DNA of 64,000 nt from DATAOG01 sp963753685 (GCA_963753685.1 CAVWDE010000013.1:89982-153981), one strand, 5' to 3'; positions 1 through 9,137 are shown, counted from the first letter of the stretch. The notes: a model not told the origin generated them from the sequence alone. Numbers and translations are program-made.

Positions 1-249
1 CTCGCCGACCAGCTCCGACCCTACGAGATCGCGGTCAACTCGCTGGCCCCCGGCGACACCCGGACCGGCCGCTTCCTCAATACCCGCGCGGTCGACCCGG
101 AGCGCCTGGCGGAGGCCGGCACGCTGGATCGGATCGGGACGGTCGACGAGGTCGCGCGCGTGGTGGAGTTCTTCGCCGGCCCGCTCGGCGCCTTCGTCTC
201 GGGCCAGGTGCTGCGGGTCGACGGCGGCGCCCAATGCTGGCCAGGCTGA
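1..249 (+). CDS. SDR family oxidoreductase, C-terminal part (5' end outside window)
   Basis: The first 82 codons read in frame 1 without a stop and end with TGA at 247-249. They give the typical C-terminal third of a short-chain dehydrogenase/reductase: a SLAPGDTRTG segment after the cofactor-binding region, then a helix ending in GPLGAFVSGQVLRVDGG, the usual closing strand of classical SDRs. These are NAD(P)-dependent oxidoreductases. The Ser-Tyr-Lys catalytic residues and the Rossmann TGxxxGxG motif lie upstream of the window, so substrate and subfamily cannot be judged. The next gene starts 178 bases downstream. Confidence 0.85.
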   Translation, partial: LADQLRPYEIAVNSLAPGDTRTGRFLNTRAVDPERLAEAGTLDRIGTVDEVARVVEFFAGPLGAFVSGQVLRVDGGAQCWPG

Positions 250-427
250 GCGGCCGAGGCGGGCTCAATCGGCTCGGCGGGCTTAAGCGGCCGGGACGGC
301 TGCGGCGCCTGGCTCTCCATCGGGCAGCGCCGGCAAGCCGAAGGCCGTCTGCCCGCGTCACGCTCAGGCGCATGGCGGAGATAGGGCTCGGAGCCGCAGC
401 ACCGAGGGAGACAGGAGGCCACTGATC

Positions 428-1690
428 ATGCTGAGCACGGCGAGTGGGCGCAGAACCGGCCTCGCCGGCACGATCGGCAGCCTGCTCGAATGGTACGACT
501 TCACCGTCTATGGCTTCCTCGCCCCGATTCTCGGCAAACTGTTCTTCCCCGCCGACGATCAGCTCGCCTCGCTGCTCGCAGCTTTTGGAGTTTTTGCCCT
601 CGGTTATGCCGCCAGGCCGCTGGGCGGTGCTGTCTTCGGCCACATCGGCGATAAGTTCGGGCGCAAGCCGGCGATGATCATCTCGGCGATGATGATGGGC
701 TTGGCAACGTTGGCCATCGGGGTCCTGCCGGACCACGCCCAGATCGGCACTGCGGCCGCGCTGCTCCTGGTCGTCTTGCGCGTCCTCCAGGGTCTCTCTT
801 TGGGCGGCGAGTTCACCAACTCGGTCGTCATGTTGGCGGAGCAGGCCCCACCCGACCGACGCGGCTTTGTCGCCAGTTGGCCGGAAATCGGCGGTATCGT
901 GGGTATGCTTCTCGGTTCTGGCATCGGTGCGCTCACAAGCAGCGTGCTCGGCGAGGCCGAAATGCTCGCCTGGGGCTGGCGAATTCCGTTTCTGCTTGGC
1001 GCGGTGCTGGCCGTCTTCAGTGTCGTATTGAGGCGGCAGATCACGGAGTTGCCGGCGCTCGAGCACGTCGAGCGTGTCGCCGGCTCGCCGGTCATCTCGG
1101 CACTCCGCCATCACTGGCGGCCGATCTTGCGCATGGTCTGCCTGCTCCTGATGCAGGGAATCGGCTTCTACATGGTGTTCGTCTATGCGGCGTCGTACTT
1201 GACCGTGCAGATGCACGTCACCACGGCGCGCGCGCTCGACATCGACACCCTGGCCCTGCTGGCCATGCTGGCGGGCGCGCCGGCGGCCGCGATCGCCTCC
1301 GATCTGATCGGGCGCAAGCCGATCCTGTACTTCGTCGTGGTCGCGACGTGCATTCTGGCCTGGCCCCTCTGGGCGCTGATGCACCATCAAAGCTTTGCCC
1401 TGATCCTGGCGGGACAGCTCGGCTTCGGCGTGCTCATGGGACTGGCGTTTGGGGTGACCCCGGCGACCATGATCGAGATGCTGCCCGCCGAGGTCCGCTG
1501 CAGCGGTGTCGCAATCGGCTACAATCTCTGTTTTGGGCTATTCGGCGGGACGGCGCCGTTGATCGCCACCTATCTGGTGGCGCGCACGGCCGACGACTTC
1601 GCCCCGGCCTATTATCTCATGGCGGTCACGCTCGCCTCGTTCGTCGCCCTGTTGGGATTGCCCGAAACGGCGCGCAAGCCACTGCGCTGA
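428..1690 (+). CDS. MFS transporter, metabolite:H+ symporter (MHS) type
   Basis: A 420-residue inner-membrane carrier with about 12 hydrophobic segments. The N-terminus (SLLEWYDFTVYGFLAP) is the hallmark of the MHS branch of the major facilitator superfamily (ProP, ShiA, citrate and dicarboxylate symporters). The loop 2-3 signature GHIGDKFGRKP (about residues 76-86) is intact, and a degenerate copy SDLIGRKP follows in the second half. The ATG at 428 is preceded by AGGAGG at a normal distance. The substrate, probably an organic acid or zwitterion, cannot be told. The neighbouring SDR tail and FAD oxidoreductase suggest uptake of a compound that is then oxidised. Confidence 0.9.
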   Translation: MLSTASGRRTGLAGTIGSLLEWYDFTVYGFLAPILGKLFFPADDQLASLLAAFGVFALGYAARPLGGAVFGHIGDKFGRKPAMIISAMMMGLATLAIGVLPDHAQIGTAAALLLVVLRVLQGLSLGGEFTNSVVMLAEQAPPDRRGFVASWPEIGGIVGMLLGSGIGALTSSVLGEAEMLAWGWRIPFLLGAVLAVFSVVLRRQITELPALEHVERVAGSPVISALRHHWRPILRMVCLLLMQGIGFYMVFVYAASYLTVQMHVTTARALDIDTLALLAMLAGAPAAAIASDLIGRKPILYFVVVATCILAWPLWALMHHQSFALILAGQLGFGVLMGLAFGVTPATMIEMLPAEVRCSGVAIGYNLCFGLFGGTAPLIATYLVARTADDFAPAYYLMAVTLASFVALLGLPETARKPLR

Positions 1691-2080
1691 TCGCCGCCAC
1701 GCCAACCAAAACCCAGGAGGATCCGCCGCCTCGAGGCTCGGTCGCCGGCGAATGCAGGCTGGCATCTGCCGGGGAACCCTCGAACGACCTTTACCCCCCC
1801 GTGCTGGCGGTCTATCCGAACCGCGCCGGGGCCGCGATGGATGGTGACGTCTCTCGCCTCGGGCAAGCGGCTCGAAGACCTGTGCGGCAGCCGGCACCAG
1901 CGCCCGGCGCCGGCGGCAGGCTGGCGGCCGACCGCGCGATCCGGAGGTCCGCTCCCGGGTGGGTCCGGATGCCGCCCGGAACGCGTGCGAGCGGCGGACG
2001 GTCCTCGATGCCTCACTCGGGACCTCGGCGAATGAACGGTCCGAGCGAATGATCGCACTGCCGCGGAGGACGAGGTCACG
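1691..2080. other. Intergenic, no gene seen
   Basis: This 390-base stretch follows the MFS gene. Open frames exist on both strands but read like shadow translations, rich in Arg, Pro and Ala without conserved motifs. A GGAGG at about 2065-2069 lies 12 bases before the GTG start of the next gene. The in-frame sequence just upstream of that GTG reads DEV-T, as an FAD protein's first residues would, so a start codon may have been lost in the 2045-2080 stretch. Confidence 0.4.
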
Positions 2081-3344
2081 GTGATCGGCGGCGGGATCGC
2101 GGGCGTCGCGACCGCCTACTATCTGGCCCGGGCCGGGGTGCCGGTCACCTTGTGCGAGAAGGGCCGGATCGCCGGCGAGCAGTCGTCGCGCAACTGGGGC
2201 TGGATCAGGAAGCAGGGCCGCGATCCGCGCGAGCTGCCGGCGATCATCCTGGCGCTGCGGCTCTGGGAGGAGATTTCCCGGGCTCTCGACGAGGACATCG
2301 GCTGGCGGCGCGGGGGCATCGCCTACGTCGCCCTGACCGAGGCCGAGCTCGCCCGCCACGCCGCCTGGCTGCCGCACGCCAAGGCGCATCAGCTGGACAC
2401 GCGCCTCTTGTCGCCGGCCGAGACCGACGCGCTGCTCGGTCAGGACGGGCGCCGCTTCAAGGGTGCCCTGTTCACCGCCAGCGATGCCCGCGCCGAGCCC
2501 GGTCTCGCGGTCCCGGCGCTCGCGCGCGCCGCCGCGGCGTTGGGCGCCAGCATCCACGACAGCTGCGCCGTACGCGCGCTCGACATGGCGGCCGGCCGGG
2601 TCGCAGGCGTGGTCACCGAGCGGGGCAAGGTCGCGTGCCAGGCGGTCGTATTGGCCGGCGGCGCCTGGTCGGCCCTGTTCCTCCGCCATCACGGGCAGGA
2701 GCTGCCGCAGCTCAAGGTCAAGGCATCGGTGCAGCGGACCACGCCCGGCCCGCTGATCACCGAGACCGCGGTCGGCGCCGCGCGCGCGGCCTTTCGCCGG
2801 CGCCAGGACGGCGGCTACACGCTGGCGCGCAGCGGTGCGGTCACCTTCGACATCACGCCCGCAGCCCTCCGCCATTTCCGGGCGTTCCTGCCCGCGCTGA
2901 GGGAAAAGTGGGGCGAGATGAAGCTCCGGGTCGGCCGTCCGCTGGTGGCCGAGCTGATCACGTCCGCAGCCTGGAGCGCCGACCGGCCGACGCCGTTCGA
3001 GCGCACGCGCGTGCTCGATCCGACCCCGGACCACGCCGTGCTCGACCAAGTTCTGCGCGCCGCGGCCGAGCTGTTCCCGCAGCTCCGCGAACTGCGCCCG
3101 GCCGAGCGCTGGGCCGGCATGATCGATGTCACCCCCGACGAGATCCCGGTGCTCGGGCCGGTCGACGCGCTTCCTGGCCTGCTTGATCGCGACCGGCTTC
3201 TCGGGCCACGGCTTCGGCATCGGCCCGGCCGCGGGCTACCTCACCGCCCAGCTCGCCCTGGGCCAGACGCCGCTGGTCGACCTCCACCCCTTCCGCTTCA
3301 CCCGCTTCCGCGAGGGCGACGTCGTCGGCTTCCCGAGCCCGTGA
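2081..3344 (+). pseudogene. FAD-dependent glycine/D-amino-acid oxidase-like enzyme, frameshifted
   Basis: The N-terminus (VIGGGIAGVATAYYLARAG) is a classical GxGxxG FAD-binding motif of the DadA/glycine-oxidase fold, and RIAGEQSSRNWGWIRKQ follows as in that family. The frame runs well to LPGL near 3181. The conserved C-terminal block LIATGFSGHGFGIGPAAGY then continues in the next frame to TGA at 3344. One extra base around 3182 explains the break, and removing it gives a normal length of about 420 residues. In the unshifted frame translation would run on into the downstream antitoxin. The predicted role is membrane-peripheral oxidation of an amine or amino acid, probably of the substrate carried by the upstream MFS protein. 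It may be a real pseudogene or a base error. Confidence 0.75.
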
Positions 3345-3415
3345 GCGGCCCGGCGCCCTTGCCAGATCGCCCCTCGAGCGCTATTTCCGATTTTCCGACA
3401 TTCGGAGGTCCTGCC

Positions 3416-3709
3416 TTGGCGCTCGTCACGATCAAGGACAAGTTTCAGGTCACGATCCCGGCAAAGCTGCGCGCGCGACTCCGCGTCCGAATCGGCGATC
3501 TGATGGAGGCTACGGTCCAGGGCGACGGCATTCTGCTGCGGCCGAAGGCCCTGGTCGACCGCGGCGCGCTCGCAGACCGGCTCGAGCAGGTGCTCGGGAG
3601 CGCCTCGACCGCCGCCGCGGACCGGGCAAGGTCGGAGGAGGCTATCCTCGAGGACTCGATTGCTGATGTCGCCTCGGCGCGCCGCCGTCGGCGCCAGCGC
3701 GGCGCATGA
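3416..3709 (+). CDS. AbrB/MazE-type antitoxin
   Basis: A 97-residue protein starting at TTG 3416, 8-10 bases after a GGAGG. The N-terminal swapped-hairpin AbrB/SpoVT domain is clear: VTIKDKFQVTIPAKLRARLR, then IGDLMEATVQGDGILLRPK. The C-terminal half is a charged helix expected to mask the toxin. Its last codons overlap the PIN toxin start (ATGA at 3706-3709), the usual arrangement of an AbrB-PIN toxin-antitoxin pair with autoregulation through the AbrB domain. The frame is continuous with the first part of the upstream FAD gene, but only because of that gene's frameshift. Confidence 0.85.
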   Translation: MALVTIKDKFQVTIPAKLRARLRVRIGDLMEATVQGDGILLRPKALVDRGALADRLEQVLGSASTAAADRARSEEAILEDSIADVASARRRRRQRGA

Positions 3710-4107
3710 GGATCGTTCTCGACTGCAATGTGGTCATCGCTGCCGCACGTACCGCTGGTGTCTGCCGGTCGGTTCTCCTGCTGGGCGCGCGAAGTCACGA
3801 ATTCGTCCTGTCGACGCCGATCCTCCGGGAGTACCGCTCGGTCGGAGCCCGGCCGAAACACAAATCATACCAGCAAACCATGCTCGCGATCACCGAGCTC
3901 ATGGAGCAGATGGCGGTGCTCGTCGATCCGGATCCGCAGCGCTCGTTTGGTCTCAGTGACGCCGACGACGAGATCTACCTCTCCACCGCCATCGCCGGCC
4001 AGGCCGACATTCTGATCACGGGCAACCGCCGCCACTTTCCCGAGCCTCGCTATGGCCCGATCACAATTCTGAGCCCCGCCGACTTCCTGGCTCGGCACGG
4101 CCGCTGA
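3706..4107 (+). CDS. PIN-domain toxin, COG1569-like ribonuclease
   Basis: A 133-residue PIN-family protein translationally coupled to the AbrB antitoxin by a 4-base overlap. It starts MRIVLDCNVVIAAA, with the first catalytic Asp in LDCN, and has the second acidic cluster LSDADDEIYLSTA followed by ADILITGNRRHF, all typical of single-stranded RNases of this family. The expected activity is Mg-dependent endoribonuclease that inhibits translation when free of its partner. It ends at 4107 and faces an unrelated Phd antitoxin gene on the other strand. Confidence 0.88.
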   Translation: MRIVLDCNVVIAAARTAGVCRSVLLLGARSHEFVLSTPILREYRSVGARPKHKSYQQTMLAITELMEQMAVLVDPDPQRSFGLSDADDEIYLSTAIAGQADILITGNRRHFPEPRYGPITILSPADFLARHGR

Positions 4108-4236
4108 CGCACATCGATTGAAACGACTTCGGCCGGCCCGGTTGCTGCATCCGCCGCAGCCCGGAGCCCGATCCGGGAGGCTCAGCGGCACAAGGCGCGG
4201 AGGTAGCCCTGGCGGCGTAGTCGGAGCAGCAGCGGC

Positions 4237-4515
4237 TCAGCTGCGGTCGTCATCTTCGCCGATGTAGAGGATGCCGCGCTCGGCGTGCCAGTCGAGCTCG
4301 ATCGGGCTGATGATGTCGCCCTGGATGGTGACGGTGCCCCGCATGCAGCCGAAGATCTCGCGTCGCGGCTCCTCCTCGACCGGCACGAGCCTGGCGACCG
4401 GCTTGCCGCGCTTGGTGATCACGATCGGGCGGCGGGTGACGCGGACCTCGTCCATCAACTTGAGGCAGCGCGCCTTGAACTGGCCGGCAGGGATTTCCAG
4501 GGCAGTCTCGGTCAT
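4237..4515 (-). CDS. Phd/YefM-family antitoxin, apparently without toxin
   Basis: A 92-residue protein with ATG at 4515-4513. The N-terminal PAGQFKARCLKLMDEV helix and the VIITKRGKPVARLVPV-like segment (VITKRGKPVARLVPVEEE) are the DNA-binding Phd/YefM fold. The acidic tail ends GEDDDRS. A toxin would be expected immediately downstream (below 4237 on this strand), but only about 130 bases without a frame remain before the convergent PIN gene. It lies 86 bases behind dctM on the same strand and may be co-transcribed with it. It is an orphan or a regulator acting in trans. Confidence 0.8.
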   Translation of the reverse strand: MTETALEIPAGQFKARCLKLMDEVRVTRRPIVITKRGKPVARLVPVEEEPRREIFGCMRGTVTIQGDIISPIELDWHAERGILYIGEDDDRS

Positions 4516-4601
4516 GCGAAAACGTCCATGGTCACAAGATACGACCATATGGCCCGCAGCCGCTCCGACGCAAGCCCGTCGGCGATCGGCCTCGTCGCCG
4601 C

Positions 4602-5948
4602 TCAGGACGGGCAGATGTAGCCGGCGCCGGTCGGGCTCTTGAAGCAGCCGACCGATTCCGGCAGCACGTGCTTGGGCAGCCAGAGCACGACGTCCGGGAA
4701 AAAGATGCAGAACGCGATCGTGGCGAAAAAGACCAGATAGAGCGGCAGCGAGGCGTACATGGCGGTGGTGAAACGGACGTCGCAGAACTTGCTCGCCATC
4801 AAGAGCGACAGGCCGTAGGGCGGCGTGATCAGGCCGAACACGAGCGTGGTGATGATCACGACGCCCATGTGCACCGGGTTGATGTCGCCGAGCTCGGTGA
4901 GCTTGTTGACGATCGGCATGAAGATGATGATCGCCGGGATCGCGTCGATGAAATCGCCGACGATCACGAACAGCACCACCAAGAGGAACATGATCGTGTG
5001 CGGATCGGTGCCGGCGGTGCTCTCGATGAAGTTCGAGACCATGTCGGGGCCGCGCAGGTAGGCCAGCATCCAGCCGAACGCCGAGGCGCCGGCGACCGCG
5101 GCCATCGGGATCGCGTAGAGCAGGCCCGCGTGCATGAAGTCCTGCGGCAGGACCTTGATGTGGGCGGGCCGGAGCGCCGGGATCAGAACGATCACGATGT
5201 AGCAGACCGCGACCATCCCGGCCTCGGTCGGGGTGAACCAGCCGGTCAGGATGCCGCCCATGATGATCACCGGGATCATCATCGGCAAGGTCGCGTGGCG
5301 GGCGGCGACCGCCATCTCGCGCAAGGTCGCGCGCGGCTTTTGCATCCCGACCGGCCCGAACAGGTAGCTGTAGACCATCAGGCCGATGCCGATCAGCACG
5401 CCCGGCACGACCCCGCCCAGGAACAGCCCGGCGATCGAGACGTTGCCGGTGGCACCATAGACCACCGCCATGATCGAAGGCGGGATCAGGTTGGCGATGG
5501 TCGAGGCGGACGCGATCAGGGCGGCGGTGAAGCCGCGATCGTACCCTTCCCGGTCCATCTCGGGCGCGATCGTGCGGCTGAGCACCGCGACGTCCGCGGT
5601 CGATGAGCCCGAGATGCCGGCGAAGAACATCGAGAACAGGGTCACGACCTGGGCGAGCCCGCCGCGCGAATGGCCGACGAAGGTCTGGGCGAGCTGGATC
5701 ATGCGCCGGGTGACGTCGGCCGAGGTCATGAGCTCGCCGACAAGTAGGAAAAAAGGCACCGCGAGCAGCGCCTCGACGTCGAGCCCGACGAACAGCTGGC
5801 CGACCATCGAGAGCAGGCTCACGGGCGTCAGCATGGTCGCGGTGAACACGCCCGCCATCAGCGCGAACGGCACCGGCACGCCGATGTAGCCGAGCACCAG
5901 GAACAGCCCGGCCATGATGAACAGCACCCAGCCCGGGTCGAGGATCAC
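4602..5948 (-). CDS. dctM: TRAP transporter large permease (DctM family)
   Basis: A 448-residue protein with about 12 membrane segments. It carries family blocks: GVPVPFALM near the N-terminus, FFAGISGSSTADVAVL and ANLIPPSIMAVVYG in the first half, and GLITPPYGLSL in the second. DctM subunits use a sodium gradient to move a substrate handed over by the periplasmic DctP protein. The start is GTG at 5948-5946, overlapping the dctQ stop in a GTGA. The gene order dctP-dctQ-dctM on the minus strand is standard. The C-terminal tail ICPS is slightly long and polar. Confidence 0.93.
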   Translation of the reverse strand: MILDPGWVLFIMAGLFLVLGYIGVPVPFALMAGVFTATMLTPVSLLSMVGQLFVGLDVEALLAVPFFLLVGELMTSADVTRRMIQLAQTFVGHSRGGLAQVVTLFSMFFAGISGSSTADVAVLSRTIAPEMDREGYDRGFTAALIASASTIANLIPPSIMAVVYGATGNVSIAGLFLGGVVPGVLIGIGLMVYSYLFGPVGMQKPRATLREMAVAARHATLPMMIPVIIMGGILTGWFTPTEAGMVAVCYIVIVLIPALRPAHIKVLPQDFMHAGLLYAIPMAAVAGASAFGWMLAYLRGPDMVSNFIESTAGTDPHTIMFLLVVLFVIVGDFIDAIPAIIIFMPIVNKLTELGDINPVHMGVVIITTLVFGLITPPYGLSLLMASKFCDVRFTTAMYASLPLYLVFFATIAFCIFFPDVVLWLPKHVLPESVGCFKSPTGAGYICPS

Positions 5949-6496
5949 AGGATGTGCTCCTTCTCCTCGAGCGCACGCTCGCGCACCGGGAAGCCGTTAC
6001 GCCAGCCGTTGACCAGCTGCTCGAAGGCGAACAGACAGATGAAGCCGCCGGCGATCGGAATCGCGAGATACCACCAGGCGAGCGGGGTCAAGGACGGCAT
6101 GCGGTAGCTGCCGAAACCGTGCAGGAAGTTCTCCCAGCCGAAGCCGACCATGCAGCCGCCGCACGCCAGGATCACCAGCCGATTGAAGATCTCGACCACG
6201 AAGCGCACGCGTCGGGTCATCGATTCGCTGATCGCCGAGAGCATCAGATGGTCGGCGCGCCGGGTCGCGACCGCCATGCCGATGAAGCTGCCGTAGATGA
6301 AGAACGCCGAGGTCACCTCCTGCAGCCAGAGCCAGGGGCTGCGCAGCGTGCGGGTCACGACGTCGAGGACGACGCAGATCGAGAAGCCGGCGATCGCGAT
6401 GCCGCACAAGACCATCAGCAGGAGCTCGAGCCGGTCGAAGGCGCGCCACTTGAGGTGACGGTCGCGCTCGAGCACGATCCGCGGGCGCTCGCTCAT
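5945..6496 (-). CDS. dctQ: TRAP transporter small permease (DctQ family)
   Basis: A 183-residue protein with four hydrophobic segments, starting at ATG 6496-6494 (MSERPRIVLERD). An in-frame start 36 bases further upstream would add GGRRVGASQDQ and looks less likely. The segment SPWLWLQEVTSAFFIYGSFIG and the later TPLAWWYLAIPIAG are typical of DctQ. It overlaps dctM by 4 bases. A large inverted repeat separates it from dctP, which may lower its expression relative to the binding protein. Confidence 0.88.
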   Translation of the reverse strand: MSERPRIVLERDRHLKWRAFDRLELLLMVLCGIAIAGFSICVVLDVVTRTLRSPWLWLQEVTSAFFIYGSFIGMAVATRRADHLMLSAISESMTRRVRFVVEIFNRLVILACGGCMVGFGWENFLHGFGSYRMPSLTPLAWWYLAIPIAGGFICLFAFEQLVNGWRNGFPVRERALEEKEHIL

Positions 6497-6525
6497 CTGG
6501 TCTTGTGACGCGCCCACGCGCCTAC

Positions 6526-6638
6526 CCCCCACCCTGACCCTCCCCCACGAGGGGGGAGGGAGTGACCGCGGCCAGGCTGCCCGCGCCCCGCCCAGACCAA
6601 CCTTCCCCCCTCGAGGGGGCGGCGGGTCAGGGTGGGGG
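6526..6638. repeat. Nested inverted repeat between dctP and dctQ
   Basis: A perfect 15-base inverted repeat pairs CCCCCACCCTGACCC (6526-6540) with its complement at 6624-6638. Inside it lie two smaller hairpins: CCCTCCCCC/GGGGGAGGG around 6538-6560 and a C-run/G-run pair around 6604-6620 centred on CTCGAG. The structure can fold into a three-way stem. GGGTCAGGGTGGGGG-type palindromic units are common intergenic elements in GC-rich proteobacteria. The position after dctP suggests an mRNA-stabilising or attenuating structure. Confidence 0.75.
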
Positions 6639-6665
6639 TGACCCGCGCGAGGCGCTTTGAGCCGC

Positions 6666-7664
6666 CTACTGAACCTTGCGGATGACCTCGACGATCTCGA
6701 CCGCCTGGGGCCCGAGCTCCTTGGCGAGCTTGTCCTGGATCGGGGTCGCGATCTTGATGAAGCCGGACTTGTCGACGTCGTGGTTGAGCTTGACGCCGAT
6801 CTTCTCGAGCTTCTTGGCCGACTCCGCCTCGAGCTTCAGCGCGTAGGGCGGCTCCTGCCTGCCGACCTCGGCGGCCGCCTGCTCGACCCAGCCCTTCTGC
6901 TGGTCGGACAGGCTCTGCCAGGTCTTGTCGCTGATCCAGAGCAGATTGTTGTTGGCCTCGTGCCCGGTGAACGACATCACCGGCGCCACCTCGTAGTGCT
7001 TGTTCGAGAGGTAGACGTTGACCCCGTTCTCGGCCATGTCGACCACGCCGGTCTGCAGCGAGGTGTAGACCTCGCCGAACGGCATGTGCACCGGCTGGGC
7101 GCCATAGGCCGGGAAGAACGAGTCTTCGGTCTTGGTCGCCTGCACCCGGATCTTCTTGCCGTTCATGTCGGCGACGCTGTGCACCTCCTGCTTGGAATAG
7201 ATGTTGCGCAGACCAAGGGTGATGAGCGTCAGCACATGCGCGCCCTTGACCGTGTCCTCGACCAGCTGCCTGACCGCCTTGTTGAGCTCGGGCGAGGTCA
7301 CCGCCTTGACCAGATGGTCCTCGTCCTTGAACAGGAAATGCAGCGACATGACGCCCAGCTGCGGCGACACGGTCGCCCCATTGGCCGAGGCGGTGAAGAT
7401 GAAGTCGATGTCGCCGGCGCGGATCTTCTCCAGCATGGCCGGCTCCTGACCGAGCTGGGCGCCGGGGAACTGGTTGATCTTCATGGTGCCGCCGCTGAGC
7501 TCGTCCAGCGTCTTGGCGAACAGGTCGGCGCCCCAGCCGTAGGCGGTCGTGTGCGGCTGGTCGTAGCCGAAGCTGAACTCGCGCGTCTGCGCGTTGGCCG
7601 CCGGCCCGAGCCCGGTGACCGCGAGGACGGCCGCCGAAGCGAGCAGAAGCTTGCCGAAGGTCAT
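6666..7664 (-). CDS. dctP: TRAP transporter substrate-binding protein (DctP family)
   Basis: A 332-residue periplasmic binding protein with a Sec signal peptide (FGKLLLASAAVLAVTGLG, cleavage after ANA-Q). The start ATG at 7664 has a GGGAGAG 8 bases upstream. The fold is recognised by EFSFGYDQPHTTAYGWGADL, GGTMKINQFPGAQLGQE and MNGKKIRVQAT, with the carboxylate-binding Arg in that last block. It collects an organic acid for DctQM. The specific ligand cannot be assigned. It is the first gene of a dctPQM operon that may include the orphan Phd antitoxin. Confidence 0.92.
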   Translation of the reverse strand: MTFGKLLLASAAVLAVTGLGPAANAQTREFSFGYDQPHTTAYGWGADLFAKTLDELSGGTMKINQFPGAQLGQEPAMLEKIRAGDIDFIFTASANGATVSPQLGVMSLHFLFKDEDHLVKAVTSPELNKAVRQLVEDTVKGAHVLTLITLGLRNIYSKQEVHSVADMNGKKIRVQATKTEDSFFPAYGAQPVHMPFGEVYTSLQTGVVDMAENGVNVYLSNKHYEVAPVMSFTGHEANNNLLWISDKTWQSLSDQQKGWVEQAAAEVGRQEPPYALKLEAESAKKLEKIGVKLNHDVDKSGFIKIATPIQDKLAKELGPQAVEIVEVIRKVQ

Positions 7665-7823
7665 GATAAGCTCTCCCTGAGCCTGTTGTTGATGGGCCCC
7701 GACGCCCGCAGCGCCGGGAACCGGGACACGCCGGCAGGTTGACGCGGCCGGCGCGCGGCCGATGTTGTGGCCTTTTGCCCGCCAAGGCAAGCGCGCGCAA
7801 GCGGGCGGCCCTCGCGGGCAGGC

Positions 7824-9137
7824 TCAGGAGAGGCGGTTCGGGAGCCGATCGGCGGGCCGGCTCGAGCTTGGCGGGGCGGCGATGCCGCGCAGGGGCGCGC
7901 CCCAGGTCCAGGCGAGCCGGGCGAGCTGGTAGAGGCCGGCCGCGATCGCATAGGCGCCGTAGGCGAGGCCCAGGAGGATCATGAACAGTACGTAGCCATG
8001 GCCGGTGGTCGCGAACCCGCCCTCCAGCCACGCCCAGCCGAAGAAGGCGGCAACGCCCCCGAACAGCGCGCCCGACGCGACCATCACGGCCGCCATGCCG
8101 CCCTCGCCGACCAGCCGCGAGAGGCCTGCCGAGAACACCTCGGCGTGCGCATCGACGAACGCGATGCCCCGGGCGACGGGCGCGGCGGCGGCCGCAGGGC
8201 TGGCAGCGGCGGCACCCGGCGCCTCCAGGCCCAAGGTGGCGGCGATCCTCGCCGGCAGCTCGATCAGCTCTTCGAGCCAGGCGCGGTAGGCGGGCATCCA
8301 GGCCTCGACCGGCTGCAGCAGCCGCCAGACCGCGCAGCGCCAGCGCATGCCCTTGAACGCGATCAACAGGTGGCGGTCGCGGAACGCGCAGGTGAAGCCC
8401 CGCGCGTGGGCCAGCTCGTCCAGCGCCTTCAGGCGCTCGAGCATGGTGGCGGTCAGCACCACCCGCGCCTGCACCTGATCGAAGCCATAGGCCTCGAAGA
8501 TGCCCTCGAAGTGGGGGTCCTCGAGCGCCACCCGCTCGATGCCGCTGCCGGCGCGGGCGATCAGATTGCCGAGCACCCCGCGCTCGCGCGTGACGATGGT
8601 CAGGCCCGGCCGCGGGCGTGGCAGGCGAAAGCTCGCGAGCACGCCCCCGAACACGCGGTAGCCCTTCGGATCGAGCAGGCGCAGCTGCGCGAGGGCGAAC
8701 GGCACGGCCTGCGAGCGGCCGGTGAGCACGTGGTCGACGCGCGCCGATGCGAACGGCTCGGCGAGGCCGCTCGCCTGGAACGCGGCGAGCTCGAAGGCGT
8801 CCGACGCCAGTGCTGCCTGGGCCTGGCTCTGGCGCTCGCCGTCGATATGGCTGATGTCCGGGCGGCCCCGGACCACCTCATCGAGCATGTGCAGCTCCAT
8901 GAAGCGCGCCCAGGCGCGCACGATCCAGGGCGCAGCGATCACGCCGATCAGCCCGGCCCAGGCGAAGACGCCAAGGATCGTCTCGCGAGTCTCGTCGCCC
9001 TGGTCGTCGACCAGCAGAACGACCGGCCAGCAGACGACGCCCAGAGCGAGCGCCGCGAGCGCCCACCAGAGCGTGCGCCGGCGACGCCGCTCCAACCGGG
9101 CGAGGCCGGACACCCCGCCCGCCGTGGCGGCGCTCAC
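7824..9137 (-). CDS. DUF3137 family membrane protein
   Basis: A 437-residue protein beginning at GTG 9137-9135, overlapping the lemA stop in GTGA. Two hydrophobic segments lie near the N-terminus (WWALAALALGVVCWPVVLLV, then VFAWAGLIGVIAAPWIV) and two near the C-terminus. The central soluble part (LLDPKGYRVFGGVLASFRLP, TIVTRERGV, LEDPHFEGIFEAYGFDQVQAR) is characteristic of DUF3137, which commonly sits next to LemA. The biochemical role is unknown, and a membrane-stress or envelope function is assumed from its partner. An Ala/Pro-rich linker at about 310-330 separates the core from the last helices. Confidence 0.82.
   Translation of the reverse strand: MSAATAGGVSGLARLERRRRRTLWWALAALALGVVCWPVVLLVDDQGDETRETILGVFAWAGLIGVIAAPWIVRAWARFMELHMLDEVVRGRPDISHIDGERQSQAQAALASDAFELAAFQASGLAEPFASARVDHVLTGRSQAVPFALAQLRLLDPKGYRVFGGVLASFRLPRPRPGLTIVTRERGVLGNLIARAGSGIERVALEDPHFEGIFEAYGFDQVQARVVLTATMLERLKALDELAHARGFTCAFRDRHLLIAFKGMRWRCAVWRLLQPVEAWMPAYRAWLEELIELPARIAATLGLEAPGAAAASPAAAAAPVARGIAFVDAHAEVFSAGLSRLVGEGGMAAVMVASGALFGGVAAFFGWAWLEGGFATTGHGYVLFMILLGLAYGAYAIAAGLYQLARLAWTWGAPLRGIAAPPSSSRPADRLPNRLS

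Noticed and set aside
77..1390. A 437-residue minus-strand frame opposite the first MFS gene
   Set aside because: It is composition-driven and low complexity at the C-terminus.
2081..3709. A single 542-residue open frame joining an FAD enzyme to an AbrB domain
   Set aside because: The join exists only because the FAD gene is frameshifted. The antitoxin has its own TTG start and ribosome binding site.
4237..5976. A long minus-strand frame covering dctM and the Phd antitoxin
   Set aside because: The upstream part is the shadow of dctM in another frame. Only the last 92 codons are a real protein.
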